A stretch of DNA of 64,000 nucleotides from Hyperoodon ampullatus (lineage: Eukaryota > Chordata > Mammalia > Artiodactyla > Ziphiidae), in the NCBI GenBank assembly GCA_949752795.1, contig CATKHW010000380.1, positions 186,001 to 250,000 of the forward strand, read 5' to 3'. A program made the position numbers and the translations under genes. The notes below the pieces were generated by a model. It saw nothing but the letters and a program-made list of their open reading frames with translations, made no database searches and was not told the origin of the DNA. This document shows, in pieces, positions 1 to 12,854 of the stretch (its first letter is position 1; the number at the start of each line of letters is the position of its first letter).

Positions 1-691
1 CCACCTCGTTGCCTTTCCTCAACAGATTTTTGGACGATAGTTGTCCTTTATTACTCGGCCAGTTTGTGAATTGCTGTGCCCCTGAGCTACATTTTTCAAC
101 TCGTTTTTGGTGAGCTGACCGCAAGTCCAAAATTTTGGTTCAGGACCTATACTGGTTCCCGGTGGGTGGCTGAGGCTTTGGTTAATTATTCTTCCTGCCG
201 GGAAATTACAGTGATATGTGCCCGTCCAAATGCCTAACAGCTACTCTCTCATTGGTTCTCCCTCTTCCCTTTCATCCTCTGCCAAATTGGAAACCTGTGC
301 GAACCAGGAGGTTAAAGGGGCTGTCTCTCCAAGTTGGGAGGTTGATAGTAAAGCAGATGGAAAGTCAAAGCGGAGCACCAGGAGAGGGACTATTTGTTGA
401 GTTTTAGAAACCTTTCGTATTCACAGTGTGTCCGTTCTCTAGGTTTCCCGTACATGTTATAGCTGGAGTAATATTTACTTCAACCTGGAGAGTTGGGGCC
501 CATGGAATGGGTGCCAGGCATTTGTGATTTAAAGGGTCTGCATTTGCTCACCCAATCTCACCAATACTCTCAGTCCCAAGTGTCCCTCCTTATGCCACAT
601 CCAGCTGTCATTGTAGATAGGGTCATTCCAGGTTTCATCAGGGACCCTGAAGGAATTGTAAAGAATTTCCAAGTTTTTTTGTTTTGTTTTT
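1..691 (+). repeat. Satellite unit M0, partial (right end only)
   Basis: The window opens inside a unit, to the right of its palindrome, so only the weakly assigned part and the T-rich tract (about 672-691) are present. Its last 200 bases share rare variants with the end of M13, such as GGGGCCCATGG and CATCAGGGACC. Confidence 0.93.
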
Positions 692-2427
692 GAAATTCCT
701 TTTTATAGTGGGCTTGAGCTGATTCTCGCTGCCATGTTTATGCCAGTCTAGACCACTTGATTCCCTTACGGAGACATATCAATACATAGGTTTTAAGATT
801 CTTACTAGTCAGATATATACCTCTGTGGGAAATATGGGGTTTTGAGTCCCTTTCACTGAGGAAGGTGTAGGTCTTGTCTATTCCATAGTTGGTTTTTGGA
901 ACGGTACCCGTGCTTATATCAAACTCTGGTTTTATGCATCACCCCACCTCTCCTTCTCCCTTAAGCAGGCATAAGGGTGTTTTCTAAATATGAGACACTG
1001 TTCTCTTTCCTAACTCAGTTCAAGTGTAGCCATGTTTATAGGATCTTCATAAGTGATATCTTATGATAAGTTTCTTTTTCTGTGTGACTTATTTCACTTA
1101 GAATCATCGTACCTGAATCCACCCATTTTGCTGCTACTGGTCTTATGACATTGATTTCATGGCTGAGGGATATTCCATCGTACGTAAGTACCACAATTTT
1201 TTGAACCATTTTTATATTTCCTGGGATACTTAAGGTGTATCCAAGTTGAGGTCTTTGTAAGCAGTGCAGCCCTAAATTTTGGGGTGGCTCTGTCTTATTG
1301 ATTTTCAGTTTTCCCAAGGTATATTCCGTAGACTGGAAGTGCCCTTGGCTCTGTAGCTCTGTTCTTTACTTGTTTTAGGGAACACAATGCACTCCTCCAG
1401 AGAGGCAGTTGGCAATTTTCATCCCGCTCATCAGCATAACAAGGCTCCCTGTTCTAATGGCCTGTCTTGCCTTTCTGGCTTTTACACATTTTGTGGATGT
1501 CCCTTTTGACCGGTGGGAAGTGATACTTCTTTGTAGTGCAGATTTGCATTGCCCGCTTGCTTGCTTGGCGAAAAAGTGCGTATGCGTTTTCTCCTGAATA
1601 TATTCAGGAGAAAACGCATACGCCCTTTTTGGCCAAGTGCATCATTGTCGAAGTTATGCCCCTCTTCCTTTGCTTTAAAGGCGATTCCAACGTACCTCTT
1701 GAAATCTGTTTCCTGCTATTCTGCCTCGCTTTCAAGTCAACCTCGTTGCCTTCCCTCAACAGATTTTTGGACGATAGTTGTCCTTTATTACTGGGCCAGT
1801 TTGTGAATTGCTGTGCCCCTGAGCTCCATTTTTCAACTCGTTTTTGGTGAGCTGACCGCAAGTCCAAAATTTTGGTTCACGACCTATACTGGTTCCCGGT
1901 GGGTGGCTGAGACTTTGGTTAATTCTTATTCCTGCCGGGAAATTACAGTGATATGTGCTCGTCCAAATGCCTAACAGCTACTCTCTCATTGGTTCTCCCT
2001 CTTCCCTTTCATCCTCTGCCAAATTGGCAACCTGTGCGAACCAGGAGGTTAAAGGGGCTGTCTCTCCAAGTTGGGAGCTTGATAGTAAAGCAGATGTAAA
2101 GTCAAACCGGAGCACCAGGAGAGGGACTATTCGTTGAGTTTTAGAAACCTTTCGTATTCACAGTGTGTCCGTTCTCTAGGTTTCCCGTACATGTTATAGC
2201 TGTAGTAATATTCCCTTCAACCTGGAGAGTTGGGACCCATGGAATGGGTGCCATGCATTATTGCTTTAAGGGTCTGCATTTGCTCACCCAATCTCACCAA
2301 TTCTCTCAGTCCCAAGTGTCCAGCCTTATGCCACATCCAGCTGTCGCTGTAGATAGGGTCATTCCAGATTTCATCAGAGACCCTGAAGGAATTGTAAAGA
2401 ATTTCCCAGTTTTTTTGTTTTGTTTTT
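692..2427 (+). repeat. Satellite unit M1 (1736 bp)
   Basis: Palindrome at 1564-1637 with two mismatched pairs, both from changes in the left arm (GCGAAAAAGTGCG). The ORF2 tail is open (1036-1317, minus). The left half shares variants with M14 (TTTATAGGATC, GGGATACTTAAGG). The half right of the palindrome shares variants with M7 (GTTATGCCCC, TTCCTTTGC). Confidence 0.95.
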
Positions 2428-4166
2428 GAAATTCCTTTTTATCGTGGGTTTGAGCTGACTCTCGCTGCCATGTTTATGCCAGTCTAGACACACTTGATTC
2501 CCTTACGGAAACATATCAATACATAGGTTTTAAGATTCTTACTAGTCAGATATATTCCTCTGCGGGAAATATGGGGTTTTGAGTCCCTTTCACTGAGGAA
2601 GGTGTTGGTCTTTTCTATTCCATAGTTGGTTTTTGGAACGGTACCTGTGCTTATATCAAACTCTGGTTTTATGCATCACCCCACCTCTCCTTCCCCCTTA
2701 AGCAGGCATAAGAGTTTTTTCTAAATGTGAGACACTGTTCTCTTTCCTAACTCAGTTCAAGTGTAGCCATGTTTACAGGATCTTCATAAGTGATATCTTA
2801 TGATAAGTTTCTTTTTCTGTGTGACTTATTTCACTTAGAATCATCGTACCTGAATCCACCCATTTTGCTGCTACTGGTCTTATGACATTGATTTCATGGC
2901 TGAGGGATATTCCATCGTACGTAAGTACCACAATTTTTTGAACCATTTTTATATTTCCTGGGATATTTAAGGTGTACCCAATTTGAGGTCCTTGTAAGCA
3001 GTGCAGCCCTAAATTTTGGGGTGGCTCTGTCTTATTGATTTTCAGTTTTCCCAAGGTATATTCCCTAGACTGGCAGTGCCCTTGGCTCTGTAGCTCTGTT
3101 CTTTACTTGTTTTAGGGAACACAATGTACTCTTCCAGAGAGGCAGTTGTCAATTTACATGACGCCCATCAGCATAACAAGGCTCCCTGTTCTCCAGGGCC
3201 TGTCTTGCCTTTCTGGTTTTTACACATTTTGTGGATGTCCCTTTTGACCGGTGGGAAGTGATACTTCTTTGTAGTGCGGATTTGCATTGCCTGCTTGCTT
3301 GCTTGGCCAAAAAGGAGGTATGCGTTTTCTCCTGGATATATTCAGGAGAAAACGCCTACGCCCTTTTTGGCCAAGTGCATCATTGTCGAAGTTGTGCCCC
3401 TCTTCCTGTGCTTTAAAGGCGATTCCAACGTACCTCTTGAAATCTGTTTCCTGCTATTCTGCCTCGCTTTCAACTCCGCTTCGTTGCCCTCCCTCAACAG
3501 ATTTTTGGACGATAGTTGTCCTTTATTACTCGGCCAGTTTGTGCATTGCTGTGCCCCTGAGCTCCATTTTTCAACTCGTTTTTTGTGAGCTGACCGCAAG
3601 TCCAAAATGTTGGTTCAGGACCTATGCTGGTTTCCGGTGGGGGGCTGAGACTTTGGTTAATTCTTCTTCCTGCCGGGAAGTTAGAGTGATATGTGCCCGT
3701 CCAAATGCCTAACAGCTACTCTCTCATGGGTTCTCCCTCTTCCCTTTCATCCTCTGCCAAATTGGAAACCTGTGCGAACCAGGAGGTTAAAGGGGCTGTC
3801 TCTCCAAGTTGGGAGATTGATAGTAAAGGAGATGGAAAGTCAAACCGGAGCACCAGGAGAGGGAGTATTCGTTGAGTTTTAGAAACCTTTCGTATTCACA
3901 GTGTGTCTGTTCTCTAGGTTTCCCGTACATGTTATAGCTGTAGTAATATTCCCTTCAACCTGGAGAGTTGGGACCCATGGAATGGGTGCCAGGCATTTGT
4001 GCTTTAAAGGGTCTGCATTTGCTCACCCAATCTCACCAATCGTCTCATTCCCAAGTGTCCCTCCTTATTCCACATTCAGCTGTCGTTGTAGATAGGGTCA
4101 TTCCAGGTTTCATCAGAGACCCTGAAGGAATTGTAAAGAATTTCCCAGTTTTTTTGTTTTGTTTTT
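2428..4166 (+). repeat. Satellite unit M2 (1739 bp)
   Basis: Palindrome at 3302-3375 with several mismatches (CCTGGATATATTCAGG core). The ORF2 tail is open (2773-3054, minus). Closest relative in the window is M6, at a constant offset of 6951. Shared markers are ACCCAATTTGAGG and GGTTTCCGGTGGGGGG. Confidence 0.95.
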
Positions 4167-5030
4167 GAAATTCCTTTTTATAGTGGGTTTGAGCTGATTC
4201 TCGCTGCCATGTTTATGCCAGTCTAGACACACTTGATTCCCTTACGGAGACATATCAATACATAGGTTTAAAGATTCTTACTAGTCAGATATATTCCTCT
4301 GCGTGAAATATGGGTTTTTGAGTCCCTTACACTGAGGAAGGTGTAGGTCTTGTCTATTCCATAGTTGGTTTTTGGAACGGTACCTCTGTTTATATCAAAC
4401 TCTGATTTTATGCATCACCCCACCTCTCCTTCCCCCTTAAGCAGGCATAAGAGTGTTTTCTAAATGTGAGACACTGTTCTCTTTCCTAACTCAGTTCAAG
4501 TGTAGCCATGTTTACAGGATCTTCACAAGTGATATCTTATGATAAGTTTCTTTTTCTGTGTGACTTATTTCACTTAGAATCATCGTACCTGAATCCACCC
4601 ATTTTGCTGCTACTGGTCTTATGACATTGATTTCATGGCTGAGGGATATTCCATCGTACGTAAGTACCACAATTTTTTGAACCATTTTTATATTTCCTGG
4701 GATATTTAAGGTGTACCCATGTTAAGGTCCTTGTAAGCAGTGCAGCCCTAAATTTTGGGGTGTCTCTGTCTTATTGATTTTCAGTTTTCCCAAGGTATAT
4801 TCCCTAGACTGGAAGTGCCCTTGGCTCTGTAGCTCTGTTCTTTACTTGTTTTAGGGAACACAATGCACTCCTCCAGAGAGGCAGTTGGCAATTTACATCC
4901 CGCCCATCAGCATAACAAGGCTCCCTGTTCTCCAGGGCCTGTCTTGCCTTTCTGGTTTTTACACATTTTGTGGATGTCCCTTTTGACTGGTCGGAAGTGA
5001 TACGTCTTTGTAGTGCAGATTTGCATTACC
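2640..5030 (+). repeat. Block of M2-M3 related to M6-M7 at four-unit spacing
   Basis: Offset 6951 to 9590-11985. Markers include ACCCAATTTGAGG, CGGATTTGCATTGCC, the GGATATATTC palindrome core, CTTCACAAGTG and CCATGTTAAGG. The relation ends at the palindrome of M3/M7. Confidence 0.85.
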
Positions 5031-5905
5031 CGCTTGCTTGCTTGGCCAAAAAGGGCGTATGCGTTTGCTCCTGAATATATTCAGGAGAAAACGCATACGC
5101 CCTTTTTGGCCAAGTGCATCATTGTCGAAGTTCGTCCCCTCTTCCTGTGCTTTAAAGGCGATTCCAACGTACCTCTTTAAATCTGTTTCCTGCTATTCTG
5201 CCTCACGTTCAAGTCCGCCTCGTTGCCTTCCCTCAACAGATTTTTGGACGATAATTGTCCTTTATTACTCGGCAAGTTTGTGAATTGCTGTGCCCCTGAG
5301 CTCCCTTTTTCAACACGTTTTTGGTGAGCTGACCGCAAGTCCAAAATTTTGGTTCAGGACCTATACTGGTTCCCGGTGGGTGGCTGAGATTTTGGTTAAT
5401 TCTTCTTCCTGCCGGGAAATTACACTGATGTGTGCCCGTCCAAATGCCTAACTGATACTCTCTCATTGGTTCTCCCTCTTCCCTTTCATCCTCTGACAAA
5501 TTGGCAACCTGTGCGAACCAGGAGGTTAAAGCGGCTGTCTCTCCAAGTTGGGAGGTTGATAGTAAAGCAGATGGAAAGTCAATCTGGAGCACCAGGAGAG
5601 GGATTATTCGTTGAGTTTTAGAAACCTTTCATATTCACAGTGTGTCCGTTCTCTAGGTGTCCTGTACATGTTATAACTGTAGTAATATTCCCTTCAACCT
5701 GGAGAGTTGGGACCCATGGAATGGGTGCCATGCATTATTGCATTAAAGGGTCTGCATTTGCTCACCCAATCTCACCAATCCTCTCAGTCCCAAGTGTCCA
5801 GCCTTATGCCACATCCAGCTGTCGTTGTAGATAGGGTCATTCCAGGTTTCATCAGAGGCCCTGAAGGAATTGTAAAGAATTTCCCAGTTTTTTTGTTTTG
5901 TTTTT
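4167..5905 (+). repeat. Satellite unit M3 (1739 bp)
   Basis: Palindrome at 5041-5114 with one mismatch in the left arm (GTTTGCTCC). The full ORF2 tail reading frame is lost. Up to the palindrome it follows M7 at offset 6951 (CTTCACAAGTG, CCATGTTAAGG, CATTACCCGC). Beyond the palindrome it does not. Confidence 0.95.
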
Positions 5906-7642
5906 GAAATTCATTTTTATACTGGGTTTGAGCTGATTCTCACTGCCATGTTTATGCCAGTCTAGACACACTTGATTCCCTAACGGAGACATATCAATAC
6001 ATAGGTTTTAAGATTCTTACTAGTCAGATATATTCCTCTGCGGGAAATATGGGGTTTTGAGTCCCTTTCACTGAGGAAGGTGTAGGTCTTGGCTATTCCA
6101 TAGTTGGTTTTTGGAACGGTACCTGTGCTTATATCTAACTCTGGTTTTATGCATCACCCCATCTCTCCTTCCCCCTTAAGCAGGCATAAGAGTGTTTTCT
6201 AAATGTGAGACACTGTTCTCTTTCCTAACTCAGTTCAAGTGTAGCCATGTTTACAGGATCTTCATAAGTGATATCTTATGATAAGTTTCTTTTTCTGTGT
6301 GACTTATTTCACTTAGAATCATCGTACCTGAATCCACCCATTTGCTCCTACTGGTCTTATGACATTGATTTCATGGCTGAGGGATATTCCATCGTACGTA
6401 AGTACCACAATTTTATGAACCATTTTTATATTTCCTGGGATATTTAAGGTGTACCCAAGTTGAGGTCCTTGTAAGCAGTGCAGCCCTAAATTTTGGGGTG
6501 GCTCTGTCTTATTGATTTTCAGTTTTCTCAAGGTATATTCCCTAGACTGGAAGTGCCCTTGGCTCTGTAGCTCTGTTCTTTACTTGTTTTAGGGAACACA
6601 ATGCACTCCTCCAGAGAGGCAGTTGGCAATTTACATCCCGCCCATCAGCATAAAGAGGCTCCCTGTTCTCCAGGGCCTGTCTTGCCTTTCTCGTTTTTAC
6701 ACATTTTGTGGATGTCCCTTTTGACTGGAGGGAAGTGATACTTCTTTGTAGTGCAGATTTGCATTACCCTCTTGCTTGCTTGGCCAAAATGGGCGTATGC
6801 GTTTTCTCCTGAATATATTCAGGAGAAAACGCATACGCCCTTTTTGGCCAAGTGCATCATTGTTGAAATTGTGCCCCTCTTCCTGTGCTTTAAAGGCGAT
6901 TCCAACGTACCTCTTGAAATCTGTTTCCTCCTATTCTGCCTCACTCTGAAGTCCGCCTCGTTGCCTTCCCTCAACAGATTTTTGGATGATAGTTGTCCTT
7001 TATTACTCGGCCAGTTTGTGAATTGCTGTGCCCCTGAGCTCCATTATTCAACTCGTTTTTGGTGAGCTGACCGCAAGTCCAAAATTTTGGTTCAGGACCT
7101 ATACTGGTTCACGGTGGGTGGCTGAGACTTTGGTTAATACTTCTTCGTGCCGGGAAATTACAGTGATATGTGCCCGTCCAAATGCCTAACAGCCACTCTC
7201 TCATTGGTTCTCCCTCTACCCTTTCATCCTCTGCCAAATTGGCAACCTGTGCGAACCAGGAGGTTAAAGGGGCTGTCTCTCCAAGTTGGGAGGTTGATAG
7301 TAAAGCAGATGGAAAGACAAACCGGAGCACCAGGAGAGGGACTATTCATTGAGTTTTAGAAACCTTTCATATTCACAGTGTGTCCGTTCTCTAGGTTTCC
7401 GTATATGTTATAACTGTAGTAATATGCCCTTCAACCTGGAGAGTTGGGACCCATGGAATGGGTGCCATGCATTATTGCTTTAAAGGGTCAGCAATTGCTC
7501 ACCCAATCTCACCAATCCTCTCAGTCTCAAGTGTCCAGCCTTATGCCACATCCAGCTGTCGTTGTAGATAGGGTCATTCCAGGTTTCATCAGAGACCCTG
7601 AAGGAATTGTAAAGAATTCCCCAGTTCTTTTGTGTTGTTTTT
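5906..7642 (+). repeat. Satellite unit M4 (1737 bp)
   Basis: Palindrome at 6779-6852 with one mismatch (CAAAATGGGCG). The ORF2 tail is frameshifted by a missing T near 6340, so only about 70 codons stay open (6319-6531, minus). The T-rich tract is altered (TTCTTTTGTGTTGTTTTTG). Confidence 0.95.
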
Positions 7643-9378
7643 GAAATTCCTTTTTATAGTGGGTTTGAGCTGATTCTCGCTGCCATGTTTATGCCAGTCT
7701 AGACACACTTGATTTCCTTACGGAGACATAGCAGTACATAGGTTTTAACATTCTTAGTAGTCAGATATATTCCTCTGTGGGAAATATGGGGTTTTGAGTC
7801 CCTTTCACAGAGGAAGGTGTAGGTCTTGTCTATTCCATAGTTGGTTTTTGGAACGGTACCTGTGCTTATATCAAACTCTGGTTTTATGCATCACCCCCCT
7901 CTCCTTCCCCCTTAAGCAGGCATAAGAGTGTTTTCTAAATGTGAGACACTGTTCTCTTTCCTAACTCAGTTCAAGTGTAGCCATTTTTACAAGATATTCA
8001 TAAGTGATATCTTATGATAAGTTTCTTTTTCTGTGTGACATATTTCACTTAGAATCATCGTACCTGAATCCACCCATTTTGCTGCTACTGGTCTTATGAC
8101 ATTGATTTCATGGCTGAGGGATATTCCATCGTACGTAAGTACCACAATTTTTTGAACCATTTTTATATTTCCTGGGATATTTAAGGTGTACCCAAGTTGA
8201 TGTCCTTGTAAGCAGTGCAGCCCTAAATTTTGGGGTGGCTCTGTCTTATTGATTTTCAGTTTTCCCAAGGAATATTCCCTAGACTGGAAGTGCCCTTGGC
8301 TCTGTAGCTCTGTTGTTTACTTGTTTTAGGGAACACAATGCACTCCTCCAGAGAGGCAGTAGGCAATTTACATCCCGCCCTTCAGCATAACAAGGCTCCC
8401 TGTTCTCCAGGGCCTGTCTTGCCTTTCTGGTTTTTACACATTTTGTGGATGTCCCTTTTGACCGGTGGGAAGTGATACGTCTTTTAGTGCAGATTTGCAT
8501 TGCCCGCTTGCTTGCTTGGCCAAAAAGGGCGTATGCATTTTCTGCTGAATATATTCAGGAGAAAACTCATACGCCCTTTTTGGCCAAGTGCATCATTGTC
8601 GAAGTTGTGCCCCTCTTCCTGTGCTTTAAAGGCGAATCCAACGTACCTCTTGAAATCTGTTTCCTGCTATTCTGCCTCACTTTCCAGTCCGCCTCGTTGC
8701 CTTCCCTCAACAGATTTTTGGATGATAGATGTCCTTTATTACTCTGCCAGTTTGTGAATTGCTGTGACCCTGAGCTCCATTTTTCAACTCGTTTTTTGGT
8801 GAGCTGACCTCAAGTCCAAAATTTAGGTTCAGGACCTATACTGGTTCCCGGTGAGGGGCTGAGACTCTGGTTAATTCTTCTTCCTGCCGGGAAATTACAG
8901 TGATATGTGCCGTCCAAATGCCTAACTGCTACTCTCTCATTTGTTCTCCCTTTTCGCTTTCATCCTCTGCCAAATTGGCAACCTGTGCGAACCAGGGGTT
9001 AAAGGGGCTGTCTCTCCAATTTGGGAGGTTGATAGTAAAGCAGATGGAAAGTCAAACCGGAGCACCAGGAGAGGGACTATTCTTTGAGTTTTAGAAACCT
9101 TTCGTATTCACAGTGTGTCCGTTCTCTAGGTTTCCCGTGCATGTTATAACTGTAGTAATATTCCCTTCAACCTGGAGAGTTGGGACCCATGGAATGGGTG
9201 CCATGCATTATTGCTTTAAAGGGTCTGCATTTGCTCACCCAATCTCACCAATCCTCTCAGTCCCAAGTGTCCCTCCTTATGCCACATCCAGCTGTCATTG
9301 TAGATAGGGTCATTCCAGGTTTCATCAGAGACCCTGAAGGAATTGTAAAGAATTTCCCAGTTTTTTTGTTTTGTTTTT
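7643..9378 (+). repeat. Satellite unit M5 (1736 bp)
   Basis: Palindrome at 8515-8588 with mismatches near the centre (TGCATTTTCTGCTG on the left, AAAACTCATACG on the right). The ORF2 tail is open (7987-8268, minus). From the ORF2 tail to about 14480 in the partner it follows M8 at offset 5213 (GTGACATATTTC, TTGATGTCC, ACGTCTTTTAGTGC). Confidence 0.95.
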
Positions 9379-11117
9379 GAAATTCCTTTTTATAGTGGGT
9401 TTGACCTGATTCTCGCTGCCATGTTTATGCCAGTCTAGACACACTTGATTCCCTTACGGTGACATATCAATACATAGGTTTTAAGATTCTTACTAGTCAG
9501 ATATATTCCTCTGCGTGAAATATGGGTTTTTGAGTCCCTTACACTGAGGAAGGTGTAGGTCTTTTCTATTCCATAGTTGGTTTTTGGAACGGTACCTGTG
9601 CTTATATCAAACTCTGGTTTTATGCATCACCCCACCTCTCCTTCCCCCTTAAGCAGGCATAAGAGTGTTTTCTAAATGTGAGACACTGTTCTCTTTCCTA
9701 ACTCAGTTCAAGTGTAGCCATGTTTACAGGATCTTCATAAGTGATATCTTATGATAAGTTTCTTTTTCTGTGTGACTTATTTCACTTAGAATCATCGTAC
9801 CTGAATCCACCCATTTTGCTGCTACTGGTCTTATGACATTGATTTCATGGCTGAGGGATATTCCATCGTACGTAAGTACCACAATTTTTTGAACCATTTT
9901 TATATTTCCTGGGATATTTAAGGTGTACCCAATTTGAGGTCCTTGTAAGCAGTGCAGCCCTAAATTTTGGGGTGGCTCTGTCTTATTGATTTTCAGTTTT
10001 CCCAAGGTATATTCCCTAGACTGGCAGTGCCCTTGGCTCTGTAGCTCTGTTCTTTACTTGTTTTAGGGAACACAATGTACTCTTCCAGAGAGGCAGTTGT
10101 CAATTTACATGCCGCCCATCAGCATAACAAGGCTCCCTGTTCTCCAGGGCCTGTCTTGCCTTTCTGGTTTTTACACATTTTGTGGATGTCCCTTTTGACC
10201 GGTGGGAAGTGATACTTCTTTGTAGTGCGGATTTGCATTGCCTGCTTGCTTGCTTGGCCAAAAAGGGGGTATGCGTTTTCTCCTGGATATATTCAGGAGA
10301 AAACGCCTACGCCCTTTTTGGCCAAGTGCATCATTGTCGAAGTTGTGCCCCACTTCCTGTGCTTTAAAGGCGATTCCAACGTACCTCTTGAAATCTGTTT
10401 CCTGCTATTCTGCCTCGCTTTCAACTCCGCTTCGTTGCCCTCCCTCAACAGATTTTTGGACGATAGTTGTCCTTTATTACTCGGCCAGTTTGTGCATTGC
10501 TGTGCCCCTGAGCTCCATTTTTCAACTCGTTTTTTGTGAGCTGACCGCAAGTCCAAAATGTTGGTTCAGGACCTATGCTGGTTTCCGGTGGGGGGCTGAG
10601 ACTTTTGTTAATTCTTCTTCCTGCCGGGAAGTTAGAGTGATATGTGCCCGTCCAAATGCCTAACAGCTACTCTCTCATTGGTTCTCCCTCTTCCCTTTCA
10701 TCCTCTTCCAAATTGGAAACCTGTGCGAACCAGGAGGTTAAAGGGGCTGTCTCTCCAAGTTGGGAGATTGATAGTAAAGGAGATGGAAAGTCAAACCGGA
10801 GCACCAGGAGAGGGAGTATTCGTTGAGTTTTAGAAACCTTTCGTATTCACAGTGTGTCTGTTCTCTAGGTTTCCCGTACATGTTATAGCTGTAGTAATAT
10901 TCCCTTCAACCTGGAGAGTTGGGACTCATGGAATGGGTGCCAGGCATTTGTGCTTTAAAGGGTCTGCATTTGCTCACCCAATCTCACCAATCGTCTCATT
11001 CCAAAGTGTCCCTCCTTATTCCACATCCAGCTGTCGTTGTAGATAGGGTCATTCCAGGTTTCATCAGAGACCCTGAAGGAATTGTAAAGAATTTCCCAGT
11101 TTTTTTGTTTTGTTTTT
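9379..11117 (+). repeat. Satellite unit M6 (1739 bp)
   Basis: Palindrome at 10253-10326, carrying the same GGATATATTC core variant as M2. The ORF2 tail is open (9724-10005, minus). It is close to M2 from about 9590 on. Its first 200 bases instead share markers with M3 and M7 (CTGCGTGAAATATGGGTTTT) and with the 40-kb group (CGGTGACATATC). Confidence 0.95.
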
Positions 11118-12854
11118 GAAATTCCTTTTTATAGTGGGTTTGAGCTGATTCTCGCTGCCATGTTTATGCCAGTCTAGACACACTGATTCCCTTACGGAGA
11201 CATATCAATACATAGGTTTTAAGATTCTTACTAGTCAGATATATTCCTCTGCGTGAAATATGGGTTTTTGAGTCCCTTACACTGAGGAAGGTGTAGGTCT
11301 TGTCTATTCCATAGTTGGTTTTTGGAACGGTACCTCTGTTTATATCAAACTCTGATTTTATGCATCACCCCATCTCTCCTTCCCCCTTAAGCAGGCATAA
11401 GAGTGTTTTCTAAATGTGAGACACTGTTCTCTTTCCTAACTCAGTTCAAGTGTAGCCATGTTTACAGGATCTTCACAAGTGATATCTTATGATAAGTTTC
11501 TTTTTCTGTGTGACTTATTTCACTTAGAATCATCGTACCTGAATCCACCCATTTTGCTGCTACTGGTCTTATGACATTGATTTCATGGCTGAGGGATATT
11601 CCATCGTACGTAAGTACCACAATTTTTTGAACCATTTTTATATTTCCTGGGATATTTAAGGTGTACCCATGTTAAGGTCCTTGTAAGCAGTGCAGCCCTA
11701 AATTTTGGGGTGTCTCTGTCTTATTGATTTTCAGTTTTCCCAAGGTATATTCCCTAGACTGGAAGTGCCCTTGGCTCTGTAGCTCTGTTCTTTACTTGTT
11801 TTAGGGAACACAATGCACTCCTCCAGAGAGGCAGTTGGCAATTTACATCCCGCCCATCAGCATAACAAGGCTCCCTGTTCTCCAGGGCCTGTCTTGCCTT
11901 TCTGGTTTTTACACATTTTGTGGATGTCCCTTTTGACTGGTGGGAAGTGATACGTCTTTGTAGTGCAGATTTGCATTACCCGCTTGCTTGCTTGGCCAAA
12001 AAGGGCGTATGTGTTTTCTCCTGAATATATTCAGGAGAAAACGCATACGCCCTTTTTGGCCAAGTGCATCATTGTCGAAGTTATGCCCCTCTTCCTTTGC
12101 TTTAAAGGCGATTCCAACGTACCTCTTGAAATCTGTTTCCTGCTATTCTGCCTCGCTTTCAAATCAACCTCGTTGCCTTCCCTCAACAGATTTTTGGACG
12201 ATAGTTGTCCTTTATTACTGGGCCAGTTTGTGAATTGCTGTGCCCCTGAGCTCCATTTTTCAACTCGTTTTTGGTGAGCTGACCGCAAGTCCAAAATTTT
12301 GGTTCACGACCTATACTGGTTCCCGGTGGGTGGCTGAGACTTTGGTTAATTCTTATTCCTGCCGGGAAATTACAGTGATATGTGCTCGTCCAAATGCCTA
12401 ACAGCTACTCTCTCATTGGTTCTCCCTCTTCCCTTTCATCCTCTGCCAAATTGGCAACCTGTGCGAACCAGGAGGTTAAAGGGGCTGTCTCTCCAAGTTG
12501 GGAGCTTGATAGTAAAGCAGATGTAAAGTCAAACCGGAGCACCAGGAGAGGGACTATTCGTTGAGTTTTAGAAACCTTTCGTATTCACAGTGTGTCCGTT
12601 CTCTAGGTTTCCCGTACATGTTATAGCTGTAGTAATATTCCCTTCAACCTGGAGAGTTGGGACCCATGGAATGGGTGCCATGCATTATTGCTTTAAGGGT
12701 CTGCATTTGCTCACCCAATCTCACCAATTCTCTCAGTCCCAAGTGTCCAGCCTTATGCCACATCCAGCTGTCGATGTAGATAGGGTCATTCCAGATTTCA
12801 TCAGAGACCCTGAAGGAATTGTAAAGAATTTCCCAGTTTTTTTGTTTTGTTTTT
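11118..12854 (+). repeat. Satellite unit M7 (1737 bp), mosaic
   Basis: Palindrome at 11991-12064 with one mismatch (TATGTGTTTT). Left of the palindrome the marker bases are those of M3. Right of it they are those of M1, and this continues into M8. The change lies somewhere between about 11975 and 12083. The ORF2 tail is not fully open. Confidence 0.95.

Noticed and set aside
1036..1317. Viral or endogenous retroviral origin of the unit
   Set aside because: No LTR, primer-binding site or retroviral protein motif was seen. The protein similarity is to the L1 ORF2 tail.
1541..1580. Possible CENP-B box
   Set aside because: I looked for the core TTCG-N4-A-N2-CGGG on both strands of the unit. CCCGCTTGCTTGCTT has part of the reverse pattern but lacks the required CGAA at the right distance. 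No complete box was found by eye, so I do not claim a centromere function.
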